From: a virus
Virus record (IMG/VR): IMGVR_UViG_3300031673_000125
Coordinates: 1 to 44,108 of that record
Direction: 5' to 3' (one strand)
DNA: 44,108 nucleotides
Positions 32,005-40,630 of this stretch are shown one piece after another. The notes beneath the pieces were generated by a model. It ran no database searches and was not told the DNA's origin. It was given only the letters and a program-made list of their open reading frames with translations. Position 1 is the stretch's first letter; the number at the start of each line of letters is the position of its first letter. The translations under genes were made by a program, and so were the position numbers.

Positions 32005-34948
32005 AGCCAGCAACGGGTGCCCACTCCTAGGCAACCGGTTTGTTCGCAAACAGGTACCCACCGAAGTACATCGAGGAGGACAGAATAAGAAGGGGATGGG
32101 CGTGGACGTGATGTTCATCGCGGAGGCACCGGGCCGCGTGGAGAACGAGGTGGGGCGTCCAGTAATTGGCGGGACGGGCAAGATTCTACGGCAGCTGGTA
32201 GACAAGCTCAATGGAGGTACGGAGCGCGGAGTAGCCTACGGCAACATCGTACGGTGCCGTCCGGTACAAGACGACGACCCGAGGAAGGACCGGGCGCCCA
32301 CTACGAAAGAGGTGGTGCATTGCCGTCGCAACATCTTGCACGATATCATGAAGATCAAGCCCGCCTACATCGTTTTGCTGGGTGGTTCCTCAGCGGTAGG
32401 GCTAGCGAGCAACAAGTCCACAGGGGAGCCTATCGACCCCAACTCCAAGGTCTTCCAGCTACGTGGAAAAGAGGTGGTGGTCAAAACTCCAGACGGCGAA
32501 AGTTACCCAGCCATAGTCACCTTCCACTTTGCTTTCGTCAGTCGTACACCAAAGATGGGAGGGGTTTTTGAGGAGGACATCGCTCGAGCTTTCTACCGCG
32601 CTCGTGGGATTGTACCTGACTACAGTAAACGTGGTGATAAGGTAGTCATGGTGAACACCGTGGAGCGTGTGTTCAAGCTACTCAAGTACATGGCAACAAA
32701 GCTTACCAAGGAGCAAATAGTAGCGTTCGACTACGAGGCAGCCGGGCTAGACAGGATCGACAACAAAATAATCACGGTGGGCTTTGCGTACGGCCCGGAC
32801 AAGGCTTTCGTGATCCCGTACAAGCATCCAGAAAGTCCATGGACAGGCAAGGAGCTTCGTGAAGTACGGGCGCTACTGCGGAAGTTTTTCACGACGCGCA
32901 ACGCACCCTTTCGCGCCTTGGTAGCACACAACCTCAAGTTTGAATGCGCGTTAACATTGGACGAGTTTGGTGTGTCCTTGTGGAACCTACCACTCGAGGA
33001 CACGATGCTACGTGCGCACGCCCTCAACGAAAACAGGAAAGGGGTGGTACAGTCACCGTTTGGCCTGAAGACGTTGAGTGATGAGTGGTTGGGGTTCAAG
33101 GGGTACTACGACGAAGACATTGTACCTATGCGAAAGCTGATCAAGATGAAGGGGCACACGTTGGAGGAGGGGCCGATCGAGCAGGTCTGTGAGTACAACG
33201 GGATGGACTGCTATGTCACGTGGCGGCTTCATGACATGCAAGACAGGATAGCTCACCAGCAGAAGTACCGCTCCACCCTCAAGCAGCTAGGTCTTAACAT
33301 GCACGGCCCGGTGTCTATGTTTGCGGCGAGGATGGAGCACAATGGCATCCGCGCTGACAAGGAGCAGCTGCGCTATCTGATGGCGAAGGATTCCCCTATT
33401 GTTGGGCGCATAGCGAAAATCGAGGAGGATTTTGCGAGTAGGGACACAGTAAAGGAGGCCAACAAACTATTGCTGCAGCAGGTAAAGAGGACCCGTGGGA
33501 TGGCGGGGATATGGGGAAATCAGGCGAAGGATCCCTGGCTGTTTCACATCAACAAGACTGCTTCACAGAAAGCATTATTCGTGGACGTGCTACATCTTCC
33601 CACACAGGTTACACCAAAGAGTAATCAGCCTAAAATCGACAAAACATTCTACAAAGAGAACAAGGGTGTAGCAGAGGTCGACCTGGCATCGGAATGGGCA
33701 GCGCTTGACAAGCTACGCGGAACGTACATCGAGTCACCCTACAAGATGCTTCAGACGAGCCCAGAGATGCGGGACGGTCGCATTCGTGCAGCGTTCAACT
33801 TCCACAAGACAACTACAGGAAGAACGAGCTCAAGCGACCCTAACATGCAGAACATCCCGAAGGGTAAGACGGTTAACGCGCTAGCAGTGAAGCGTGTCTA
33901 CACCGTCGAGGCGCGGCACCTCATGGTCTGCGTTGACTACAGCCAAGCGGAGGTGCGGTGGCTTGCACAGGTAACCGGCGACCCGCTGCTGAAGAAAGCC
34001 TTTGAAGCTGTCGCCCAGGTTCAGAAAGCCTACCTGGAAAATCCTACGGAGGAAAATCGAATACGGATGCTACAGGAAGGCGACTTCCACCGGCAGACCG
34101 CGTCGCAGATTTTTGACAAGCCTGCGCACGAGATCACCGACGACGAAAGAAGTGCGTCAAAAGCCATAGTCTTCGGCATCATCTACGGTATGTCTGTATT
34201 CGGCATCGCTGAAGCGCTGAAAATTTCCTTCAAGGAAGCAGAGAACTACCAGGAGAAATTCCTGAACCAGTTTCCGAAGGCGCGTAAGTGGCTCTACTGG
34301 ATCGAGAAGCACGGATTCGATAAGGGGTATGTCGAGTCTGCGATTGGAAGGCGTCGCCACCTGGTATCTGGTTTCGTGTCCACAGACGACAACCAGTTCT
34401 TCGACGTCAACGGGAAGCGCGTGATCACAGACATTGGCAAGTACAAGGGCTATGAGGATCGCGTCTGCCGTAACGCTCCTATCCAGGCTATCGCCAGCGA
34501 CACCAATTTAATGGCGTGCATCGCCATCCAAAGATACATTGAGGAACACCAACGACCGTGGCGACTACTCAATATTGTACACGACTCCATCATTGCTGAA
34601 ATACCGCGTGATGACGTGGAAGACTACATGAAGGTCTCCGATAGAATCATGGTGGATCCACACCTCATGAAGCCGTTTGGATTGACGATGTCAATTCCTT
34701 TTGTGGTCGATTTTTCAATCGGGCCTAACTGGGCGGACCAAATAAATGTTGACATACAGGAGAAATACAGCGTAAATTGCCCCGAGTGTAAAAAAGAGCG
34801 GAAGGAAACGGCGTACCCTAAAAATAAACGTTGTGAAGAGTGCGGTTGCAAAGAAGTAGAAGTACAGCTTAAATCGGGACCGCTTCCCAAGGTTCTGAGC
34901 TACTGGGACTGGTGGCAACGAAAACAGAATGTTCAGGCTAGGGCGTAG
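31958..34948 (+). CDS. UDG-like / 3'-5' exonuclease / family A DNA polymerase fusion
   Basis: A 996-residue protein. Residues 1-215 match family 4-type uracil-DNA glycosylases: AEAPGR (55-60), EVGRP (64-68), NIVRCRP (96-102) and four Cys (15, 21, 100, 122) that could hold an iron-sulphur cluster. The usual uracil-stacking Phe after GRP is Val69, and the HPS motif is HFA (His190). Residues 253-430 are a DnaQ-like proofreading exonuclease: D258/E260, HNLKFE (324-329, Glu where Asp is usual) and YNGMD (413-417). The polymerase has motif A DYSQAE (Asp660), motif B from Arg731 through Lys735 to YG744, and motif C HDS (875-877, where HDE is usual). A C-terminal zinc ribbon has CxxC pairs at 941/944 and 959/962. 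A UDG domain at the N-terminus of a family A phage polymerase is, to my recollection, known from phage SPO1. Replicative role is likely. Confidence 0.93.
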   Translation: MDENFILSPLAEETCEASNGCPLLGNRFVRKQVPTEVHRGGQNKKGMGVDVMFIAEAPGRVENEVGRPVIGGTGKILRQLVDKLNGGTERGVAYGNIVRCRPVQDDDPRKDRAPTTKEVVHCRRNILHDIMKIKPAYIVLLGGSSAVGLASNKSTGEPIDPNSKVFQLRGKEVVVKTPDGESYPAIVTFHFAFVSRTPKMGGVFEEDIARAFYRARGIVPDYSKRGDKVVMVNTVERVFKLLKYMATKLTKEQIVAFDYEAAGLDRIDNKIITVGFAYGPDKAFVIPYKHPESPWTGKELREVRALLRKFFTTRNAPFRALVAHNLKFECALTLDEFGVSLWNLPLEDTMLRAHALNENRKGVVQSPFGLKTLSDEWLGFKGYYDEDIVPMRKLIKMKGHTLEEGPIEQVCEYNGMDCYVTWRLHDMQDRIAHQQKYRSTLKQLGLNMHGPVSMFAARMEHNGIRADKEQLRYLMAKDSPIVGRIAKIEEDFASRDTVKEANKLLLQQVKRTRGMAGIWGNQAKDPWLFHINKTASQKALFVDVLHLPTQVTPKSNQPKIDKTFYKENKGVAEVDLASEWAALDKLRGTYIESPYKMLQTSPEMRDGRIRAAFNFHKTTTGRTSSSDPNMQNIPKGKTVNALAVKRVYTVEARHLMVCVDYSQAEVRWLAQVTGDPLLKKAFEAVAQVQKAYLENPTEENRIRMLQEGDFHRQTASQIFDKPAHEITDDERSASKAIVFGIIYGMSVFGIAEALKISFKEAENYQEKFLNQFPKARKWLYWIEKHGFDKGYVESAIGRRRHLVSGFVSTDDNQFFDVNGKRVITDIGKYKGYEDRVCRNAPIQAIASDTNLMACIAIQRYIEEHQRPWRLLNIVHDSIIAEIPRDDVEDYMKVSDRIMVDPHLMKPFGLTMSIPFVVDFSIGPNWADQINVDIQEKYSVNCPECKKERKETAYPKNKRCEECGCKEVEVQLKSGPLPKVLSYWDWWQRKQNVQARA

Positions 34949-34957
34949 GATTGGCAA

Positions 34958-36832
34958 TTGAAAAAGAAGCACTACGACGGGGATCACATCCGTATCCTCG
35001 AAAATCTGGAACCCATACGTCTACGGCCAGCAATGTACATAGGGGACACTGGCCCTGATGGTTTACACCACATTCTTGAAGAGGTAGTAGCCAATGCAGT
35101 AGACGAGTATATGGATGGCCACGTAACTGCCATCGCTGTAAAAATTGACACCGAGCACCAAATTGCGATGGTGCTCGACAACGGGCGTGGCATTCCAGTC
35201 ACTAAGCACAAGAAAACCGGGCTTCCTCTTCTCACTGCTGTACTCACCAAGCTGCACTCGGGTGGCAAATTCGGGCACGGTGCGTACACGAGTGCAGTAG
35301 CAGGGCTTCACGGCATTGGAATAAAAGCAACGAACGCCTTGTCGGAAAAGCTTTCCGTGTGGACAGTGCAGCGGGAGAAGGTATACCACCAAACATTCGA
35401 GCGAGGGGAACCCGCTTCAAAGGTGCGCGTGGTAAAGCGCAACATGAATGCAGGCACCTGCATTCGCTTTCTACCCGACTCTGCAATATTCAAGGGCACC
35501 CAATTTAATGTCGAGCGCATCGGGCAACGGTTGCGGGCGATCTCCTACCTGTGCCCTGGTTTGGTAGTCGAGTTCAAAGTAGACGACGAGCCCCCAGAAC
35601 GGTTTGTGGCTGAGGGTGGATTGGTAGATATGCTGCCAACCTTTATGCAGGAACATGGGGACGCTGTACACCTACATGAACCTATTGTCATCCAAGAAGA
35701 CCTCGTGGACATCGCATTTGCTTGGACGGACGGGTCCAACGAACGGTGGGCATCCTTCGTAAACGTCACGAGCACACCAGAGCACGGGAAGCATGTGACT
35801 GGGGCAAAGAAAGCAATCCAGAAGGTACTGCAGGACCAGGCTACCAACGGCAAGTACGGCAAGCTGAAGGGCGACTATCTACGTGAAGGCATCGTAGGGG
35901 TTATCCACGCGCACGTACTCGAGCCTGAATTTCGGGGACAGACTAAGAGGAGCCTACAAAACCAGGATGTGGAGGAAAAGATCCAGGCTATCGTGGAGAG
36001 CGCCCTGCGGAAGTTTGTAGCAGCTAACCCGGACGTAACCAAGCAGCTACTGGAGCACGCGGTTCTACTACGGGACGCGAAGAAGAAGTTGCGTGAGCAG
36101 CAGAAGGCAATCCGCGAGACCAAGGTAAAGCAGGGTGCCAAGAGTATCTTACCTGGCAAACTGTGTGAAGCGTCGGACTGTTCACCTGACGAGCGCGAGT
36201 TGTTCATCGTTGAGGGGACGTCGGCCTTTGGCAGTGCGCGGGACGCTCGAGTGACCCTGAAAGGGAACGTACACTTCCAGGAAATTCTACCGTTGCGTGG
36301 GAAGGTGAAGAACGCTGCCGAGGTAGACATCGACAAAATCCTTTTGAACGCGGAGCTCACCAGTATCACGCAAGCCATTGGCACAGGTATCGGACCGGCG
36401 TTCAACCTCGACAAATGTCGCTACAAGAGTATCTACTTGTTGATGGACGCTGATTCAGACGGTAAGCACATCCAAGCCCTCTTGCTAACATTCTTCGCTG
36501 CCCACATGGCGCAGCTTATTGAGGACGGCAAGCTGTTCATTGTACTGAGTCCTTTGTTCATGGGCGTTACGGCGTCGCAGCGTGTGTACGGGGATACGAT
36601 AGAAGAGGTGCGTGCGCAGATAAAAGGGAACGCGAAAACTCGCATCACACGGTTCAAGGGGTTGGGAGAGTCGGAGGCAGCGGACCTGGAGATTTACGCG
36701 ATGGATCCCAAAAGCCGCAACGTGCTGCAGGTGCAATGGGGCGGCAAGAAGGACCAGGCGTTGGTACTTGCGTACATGGGAAAAGACCCCGTACACAGAA
36801 AGAAAATCATGGGCGTGGTCGACGCGTCATGA
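34958..36832 (+). CDS. Type II DNA topoisomerase subunit B (GyrB/ParE-like)
   Basis: This 624-residue protein starts with TTG 34958, behind AGGA (34947-34950) that overlaps the polymerase stop. Its GHKL ATPase region has LHHILEEVVANAVDE (Glu42 catalytic by homology), LDNGRGIP (Asp74), GLHGIGIK and the QTK motif (Lys330). Its TOPRIM region has VEGTSA (Glu419) and DADSDG (497-502), the acidic metal-binding residues, plus LPLRGK. With the GyrA/ParC-like subunit encoded at 38471 it should form an A2B2 enzyme that cuts both strands and passes DNA using ATP. Its length is nearer ParE than E. coli GyrB. It is coupled to the next gene by ATGA. A phage-encoded enzyme would relieve supercoiling or unlink daughter genomes. 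Confidence 0.95.
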   Translation: MKKKHYDGDHIRILENLEPIRLRPAMYIGDTGPDGLHHILEEVVANAVDEYMDGHVTAIAVKIDTEHQIAMVLDNGRGIPVTKHKKTGLPLLTAVLTKLHSGGKFGHGAYTSAVAGLHGIGIKATNALSEKLSVWTVQREKVYHQTFERGEPASKVRVVKRNMNAGTCIRFLPDSAIFKGTQFNVERIGQRLRAISYLCPGLVVEFKVDDEPPERFVAEGGLVDMLPTFMQEHGDAVHLHEPIVIQEDLVDIAFAWTDGSNERWASFVNVTSTPEHGKHVTGAKKAIQKVLQDQATNGKYGKLKGDYLREGIVGVIHAHVLEPEFRGQTKRSLQNQDVEEKIQAIVESALRKFVAANPDVTKQLLEHAVLLRDAKKKLREQQKAIRETKVKQGAKSILPGKLCEASDCSPDERELFIVEGTSAFGSARDARVTLKGNVHFQEILPLRGKVKNAAEVDIDKILLNAELTSITQAIGTGIGPAFNLDKCRYKSIYLLMDADSDGKHIQALLLTFFAAHMAQLIEDGKLFIVLSPLFMGVTASQRVYGDTIEEVRAQIKGNAKTRITRFKGLGESEAADLEIYAMDPKSRNVLQVQWGGKKDQALVLAYMGKDPVHRKKIMGVVDAS

Positions 36833-37395
36833 CCATTACAGCGGAAGATATTATCCGGGTACAGATAGCAGGACGCGAGATGAACATCGTGGCCCAGCAC
36901 GCGAAGCTGGCCTCTATCGGAGGCAGGTCAAACATTCGCGGAGCAGACAGGCAGACCACGTTACGTGAGGACCAGCTGGTAGGACAGGTAGGGCAGTACG
37001 TTGGAAGCATGTGGTTGTTTGGAAGCGCAGATCCCTACATGAAATCTCGATGGGTAGCCAACCAGAACCCCACCGTGGGTGACGGCGGCAGCGATATAAT
37101 CGGTGCCAACCTTGATTTCAAAGCAAGCATGGCGCGCAATCCAAACAGAGACCTACTGGATTACCGTTTGGCAGTACGTCCTCGAGAGCGCCATCCAGAA
37201 TGGATATACGTACTCATCCTGGTCACACAGATGAAGAAACCGAAACCAGTGCTGGCGAACCTGATAGGGTGGGCAACCGACGCGATGCTACCGAAGACCC
37301 CTAGCACCAGTGGAGTGTTCAGTGGGGCGTTCACAGTGAAAGCCAGAGACCTACACCCGCTGCCACCCTTTCAATGGTTGTGGAGAGCGAAATGA
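36829..37395 (+). CDS. PD-(D/E)XK nuclease-like protein
   Basis: A 188-residue protein. ATG 36829 overlaps the previous stop (ATGA); an upstream in-frame ATG inside the topoisomerase gene is not needed. The pattern fits a PD-(D/E)XK fold: a helix with Glu47 (EDQLVGQVGQYVG), then GDGGSD (84-89, Asp89), then LDFK (95-98, Asp96 and Lys98), then a hydrophobic strand (WIYVLILVT). The order helix-E, D, D-x-K is that of restriction-type nucleases. It could be a recombination or repair nuclease. It has no DNA-binding domain of its own. Catalysis is inferred from motif alone. Confidence 0.6.
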   Translation: MTITAEDIIRVQIAGREMNIVAQHAKLASIGGRSNIRGADRQTTLREDQLVGQVGQYVGSMWLFGSADPYMKSRWVANQNPTVGDGGSDIIGANLDFKASMARNPNRDLLDYRLAVRPRERHPEWIYVLILVTQMKKPKPVLANLIGWATDAMLPKTPSTSGVFSGAFTVKARDLHPLPPFQWLWRAK

Positions 37396-38471
37396 ACTTT
37401 GACGTAGAGCAGTGCACCATCTTCAAGACGCTTGCTGGTTCTCGTGTGTACGGGACTTACGATGAGGAGTCAGACTACGATTACCGTGGGGTGTGCATCC
37501 CTCCTTTTAAATACTGGTTTGGGTACGCAAGTAAATTTGAGCAGTACGCACCGTCAGAAGAAGACCTGGTCATCTATGGCTTCTCAAAATTCCTACACCT
37601 GGCGGCGCAAAACAATCCGAACATCCTCGAGCTTCTATGGACACCTGAACAATTCTGGATGACTCATACTGGAGAGTGGGAACGCTTAGTAGAGCATAGA
37701 GATTTGTTTCTCTCGAAGAAGTGTTACCACACGCACAAAGGTTACGCACACTCGCAGCTTAGGCGTATGCGTAATCACAGAGAGTGGTTGATGAAAGGGG
37801 AGCTCCAAGAACCTAAGCGGGGGGACTTTGGACTACGTGACCGGAGTGAACTGCCTGTAGACACAATCAACGCGGCGCAGGAGTTGATCCGTCGCCACCT
37901 CAACAAGTATCCCATCGAAGAAGAACTGTCGGACATCCCCAAGGATGCAGCGATGGGAGTGCGCCACCTGCTCAACAACTTCCTTGAGCATACGTTGTCG
38001 CTGACGCTGCAGGAGATTTCGGACAAGAGTTGGGTGTCTGCTGGAAAAGCGCTGGGGTTCAAGGACAACTTTCTTGAGTTGCTGAAACAAGAGAAGCAGT
38101 ACCAAAAAGCGCGTAAAGAGTACAAGTCGTGGTTGCACTGGAAGAAGGAACGCAATCCACGACGTCGTGAGGCAGAAGAGAAGCACGGCTACGATTCGAA
38201 ACACGCGTTGCACCTTGTTCGACTTCTGCTTATGTGCGGCGAGATACTGCAAGAGAAGACGATGCATGTGGCACGTGCAGACGCCGCTACTATATTGATG
38301 CCTATCAAACGTGGAGAGTGGAGCTACGAGAAGCTGATGGAGTATGAAGAAACTCTCAGCAAGGAACTGGAACTGCAGTATCAAAAAACTGATCTACAGA
38401 ATAGCCCCCGGCGTAACAAGATAGAAGAGCTAGGGATAAACATTGTGTGCGGTTACCTGGGTGTACGATAA
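37392..38471 (+). CDS. RlaP-like nucleotidyltransferase
   Basis: A 359-residue protein. ATG 37392 overlaps the previous TGA (ATGA) and has GGAG (37382-37385) upstream. The N-terminus shows the DNA polymerase beta superfamily signature: GS (16-17) in AGSRVYGT and SDYD (27-30), giving two acidic metal ligands, Asp28 and Asp30. The following YRGV and long helical C-terminus agree with the RlaP-type group (PF10127, from memory), found in phages and near RNA-repair genes. The substrate is unknown: it might transfer a nucleotide to RNA ends, DNA or protein. No RNA ligase or kinase is in the window, so the repair link cannot be tested here. Confidence 0.75.
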   Translation: MNFDVEQCTIFKTLAGSRVYGTYDEESDYDYRGVCIPPFKYWFGYASKFEQYAPSEEDLVIYGFSKFLHLAAQNNPNILELLWTPEQFWMTHTGEWERLVEHRDLFLSKKCYHTHKGYAHSQLRRMRNHREWLMKGELQEPKRGDFGLRDRSELPVDTINAAQELIRRHLNKYPIEEELSDIPKDAAMGVRHLLNNFLEHTLSLTLQEISDKSWVSAGKALGFKDNFLELLKQEKQYQKARKEYKSWLHWKKERNPRRREAEEKHGYDSKHALHLVRLLLMCGEILQEKTMHVARADAATILMPIKRGEWSYEKLMEYEETLSKELELQYQKTDLQNSPRRNKIEELGINIVCGYLGVR

Positions 38472-40630
38472 TGGTAAAAACCGAAAAGAAACAGACAGCG
38501 GCGATCGTACGAGAGAACCTGCTCGAGTACGGTGAGTACACCATTGAAGACCGTGCGATTGCCGACGCACGTGACGGACTCAAACCTGTGCAGCGCAGGA
38601 CGTTGTGGTCTTTACACGAGTTGAAGCGTCACAGCAACGGCATCCCGGTCAAGTGTGTAACAGTGGTGGGGCACACGCTAGGGCGCTACCATCCACACGG
38701 GGACTCAGCTTGCTACGGTGCGCTGGTTAACATGGGTTGGATGCGGCACCCACTAATACAGAAGCACGGCAACTTTGGCATTCGGGAGTCGTTACTTGAA
38801 GCTCCACCAGCTGCGTACCGATACACGGAGACACGGCTGTCAAAGTTTGCGGACCGGATGTTTGACGACGTCGACATCATGCCACTCGTTAAGTCATTCA
38901 CGGAAGAGCATGACGAACCATTTCTCCTACCTGCTCGAGTACCGCTGTTGCTGGTAAACGGTTGTGTGGGAGTAGCGTTGGCAGTGGCAACCAATATCCC
39001 ACCGCATAATCTGGGTGAGATAATCAACGCAGCGTTAGAGGTGCTAGAGAATCCAGACTGTACAACGGACGACCTGCTCAAGCATGTCAAGGGACCGGAC
39101 TACGGGAGCGGTGTGCTGCTGTCGAAAAAAGATGACTTGCGCAAGGTGTACAGTACTGGGCGCGGTCGGTTGGTGTTCTCGTGTAACTACCACTTCGAGG
39201 AGGGAGCAAAGGGTAAGCAGAAGCTGGTGATCACCGGTTTCAACCCCGGCTTCGACGCCAAGAAGCTCGTGCGTATTACTGACGAACTCAAGGAAGCGAA
39301 GCTACTTGAGTCGGCGGCAAACGACGAGGGCTCGAGGAAAATTGGAACCAGGGTGGTGGTGGAGTTCACGGACCCGAAGATCATCAACGACCGGGTGCTC
39401 CCGCTGCTACGCTCATCGCTCACGTACCAATTCTACGCGCTGAACAATAAGAAACGCCCCATCCTGTACAGCTTGAAGGAGTTGCTAGAGATTTTCCTGC
39501 GCTTCCGACGCAAGGTAGAGCAGCTGGTACTGGAAGATGAGCGTGTCGTACTGGAACGCAAGAGAGGTGCGGAAGCAGCACGCCTCATTGCCATCACAGC
39601 ACTTCCACTCGTAATCAAAATAATGATGGAGGCGAAGTCGGAAGAAGAGTTGATCGAGCAGCTAAGCACAGAGTTTGGCTTTGTAGGGGACGTACAAGCG
39701 AAAGTAATTGCTGACTCGTCTGTCCGTTCCTTGATGGCGATCAACAAGAAGAAGCTGGAGAAGCGTATTGAGGAGTACAGCGCACGCATCGATGAGATCG
39801 AGGACGACCTGACGAACCTGGACCGCGTGGTAGCGCGTAGGCTGCGTGAGATGCTTGAGTACGCGGACAAGCGAGGTACCCGGCTACGCGGAGGCAAGGA
39901 CGACCTGGACCTGACCGTAGCAGAGGCCACATACTACGTAGGCGTAACCGAGGATGCCAAAGTGGATAGCTACACGGAGCTCCCGCTGAAGAGTCGAGCA
40001 ACGTGGACGTACGTGGACCTTGTGCGGACCCCCGGCAAATTTGTTACGGTGTCGGAGGACAACATCGGTCAGTCGATTCCCATTTCGTTCATCGAGAAAT
40101 TTGACAAGAGTGTGGGGAAGGTGATCGGGGTAGCGTCGGAGGAGCACGCCTGTGTGGTAGCACTGTCAAAGAGCGGGAAGTACGTAGCGTTCCCCCCCGA
40201 CCAACGGCGCACGCAGTTCCCTGTGTTTAAGCAGCTTGGCGACGATGAGTTGGTTTTCGCTGGAGGGCTAGATGAAGGTGGCAAACTGTTTGTGATGTGT
40301 GATGATGATACGCAGATGACGTACACGTGCAGCGATCTGAAGATCACGCGTCCCAACGTGCAGTCCAAGACCCTTCCAGGTAGAAGGAAGGTCACCGTAA
40401 CGTCAGCCATTGTTATCCCAGCAGGCACCATGCTGGTAGACAACACAGGTGTAGAACTAGGTTATGCGGACGCTTCGCAGGCAGACCATCCACTACACGC
40501 AGTGGGTGAACAAAATCTGGTGGTAACAGAAGCAGGCAAACGTTACCTTGCGTCGGACGAGGAAACGCTTGAACAGCTACAGACAGGAGCACCAGTGACA
40601 GCAATCATTCCGCTAGCGGAAGACAAGTAA
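38471..40630 (+). CDS. Type II DNA topoisomerase subunit A (GyrA/ParC-like)
   Basis: This 719-residue protein starts at ATG 38471 inside the previous TAATG junction. The N-terminal DNA-cleavage core has LKPVQRRTLW, YHPHGDSACYGA (73-84) and AAYRYTETRLSK with catalytic Tyr118 in RYTE. In the quinolone pocket the equivalent of E. coli GyrA Ser83 is Ser79, but the equivalent of Asp87 is Gly83, a change linked to quinolone resistance in E. coli GyrA. The C-terminal part (about 500-719) is shorter than in GyrA and lacks an obvious GyrA-box, so it may be a ParC-like relaxing or decatenating enzyme. It works with the 34958 product. It is coupled to the methyltransferase by TAATG. Confidence 0.94.
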   Translation: MVKTEKKQTAAIVRENLLEYGEYTIEDRAIADARDGLKPVQRRTLWSLHELKRHSNGIPVKCVTVVGHTLGRYHPHGDSACYGALVNMGWMRHPLIQKHGNFGIRESLLEAPPAAYRYTETRLSKFADRMFDDVDIMPLVKSFTEEHDEPFLLPARVPLLLVNGCVGVALAVATNIPPHNLGEIINAALEVLENPDCTTDDLLKHVKGPDYGSGVLLSKKDDLRKVYSTGRGRLVFSCNYHFEEGAKGKQKLVITGFNPGFDAKKLVRITDELKEAKLLESAANDEGSRKIGTRVVVEFTDPKIINDRVLPLLRSSLTYQFYALNNKKRPILYSLKELLEIFLRFRRKVEQLVLEDERVVLERKRGAEAARLIAITALPLVIKIMMEAKSEEELIEQLSTEFGFVGDVQAKVIADSSVRSLMAINKKKLEKRIEEYSARIDEIEDDLTNLDRVVARRLREMLEYADKRGTRLRGGKDDLDLTVAEATYYVGVTEDAKVDSYTELPLKSRATWTYVDLVRTPGKFVTVSEDNIGQSIPISFIEKFDKSVGKVIGVASEEHACVVALSKSGKYVAFPPDQRRTQFPVFKQLGDDELVFAGGLDEGGKLFVMCDDDTQMTYTCSDLKITRPNVQSKTLPGRRKVTVTSAIVIPAGTMLVDNTGVELGYADASQADHPLHAVGEQNLVVTEAGKRYLASDEETLEQLQTGAPVTAIIPLAEDK

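Noticed and set aside
36736-36828. Upstream start of the PD-(D/E)XK-like protein
   Set aside because: It would overlap the topoisomerase gene by 97 bases; the ATGA junction at 36829 is the pattern seen throughout this operon.
38447-38470. GTG start before the GyrA-like protein
   Set aside because: It lies inside the nucleotidyltransferase gene, and ATG 38471 in the TAATG junction fits the operon pattern.
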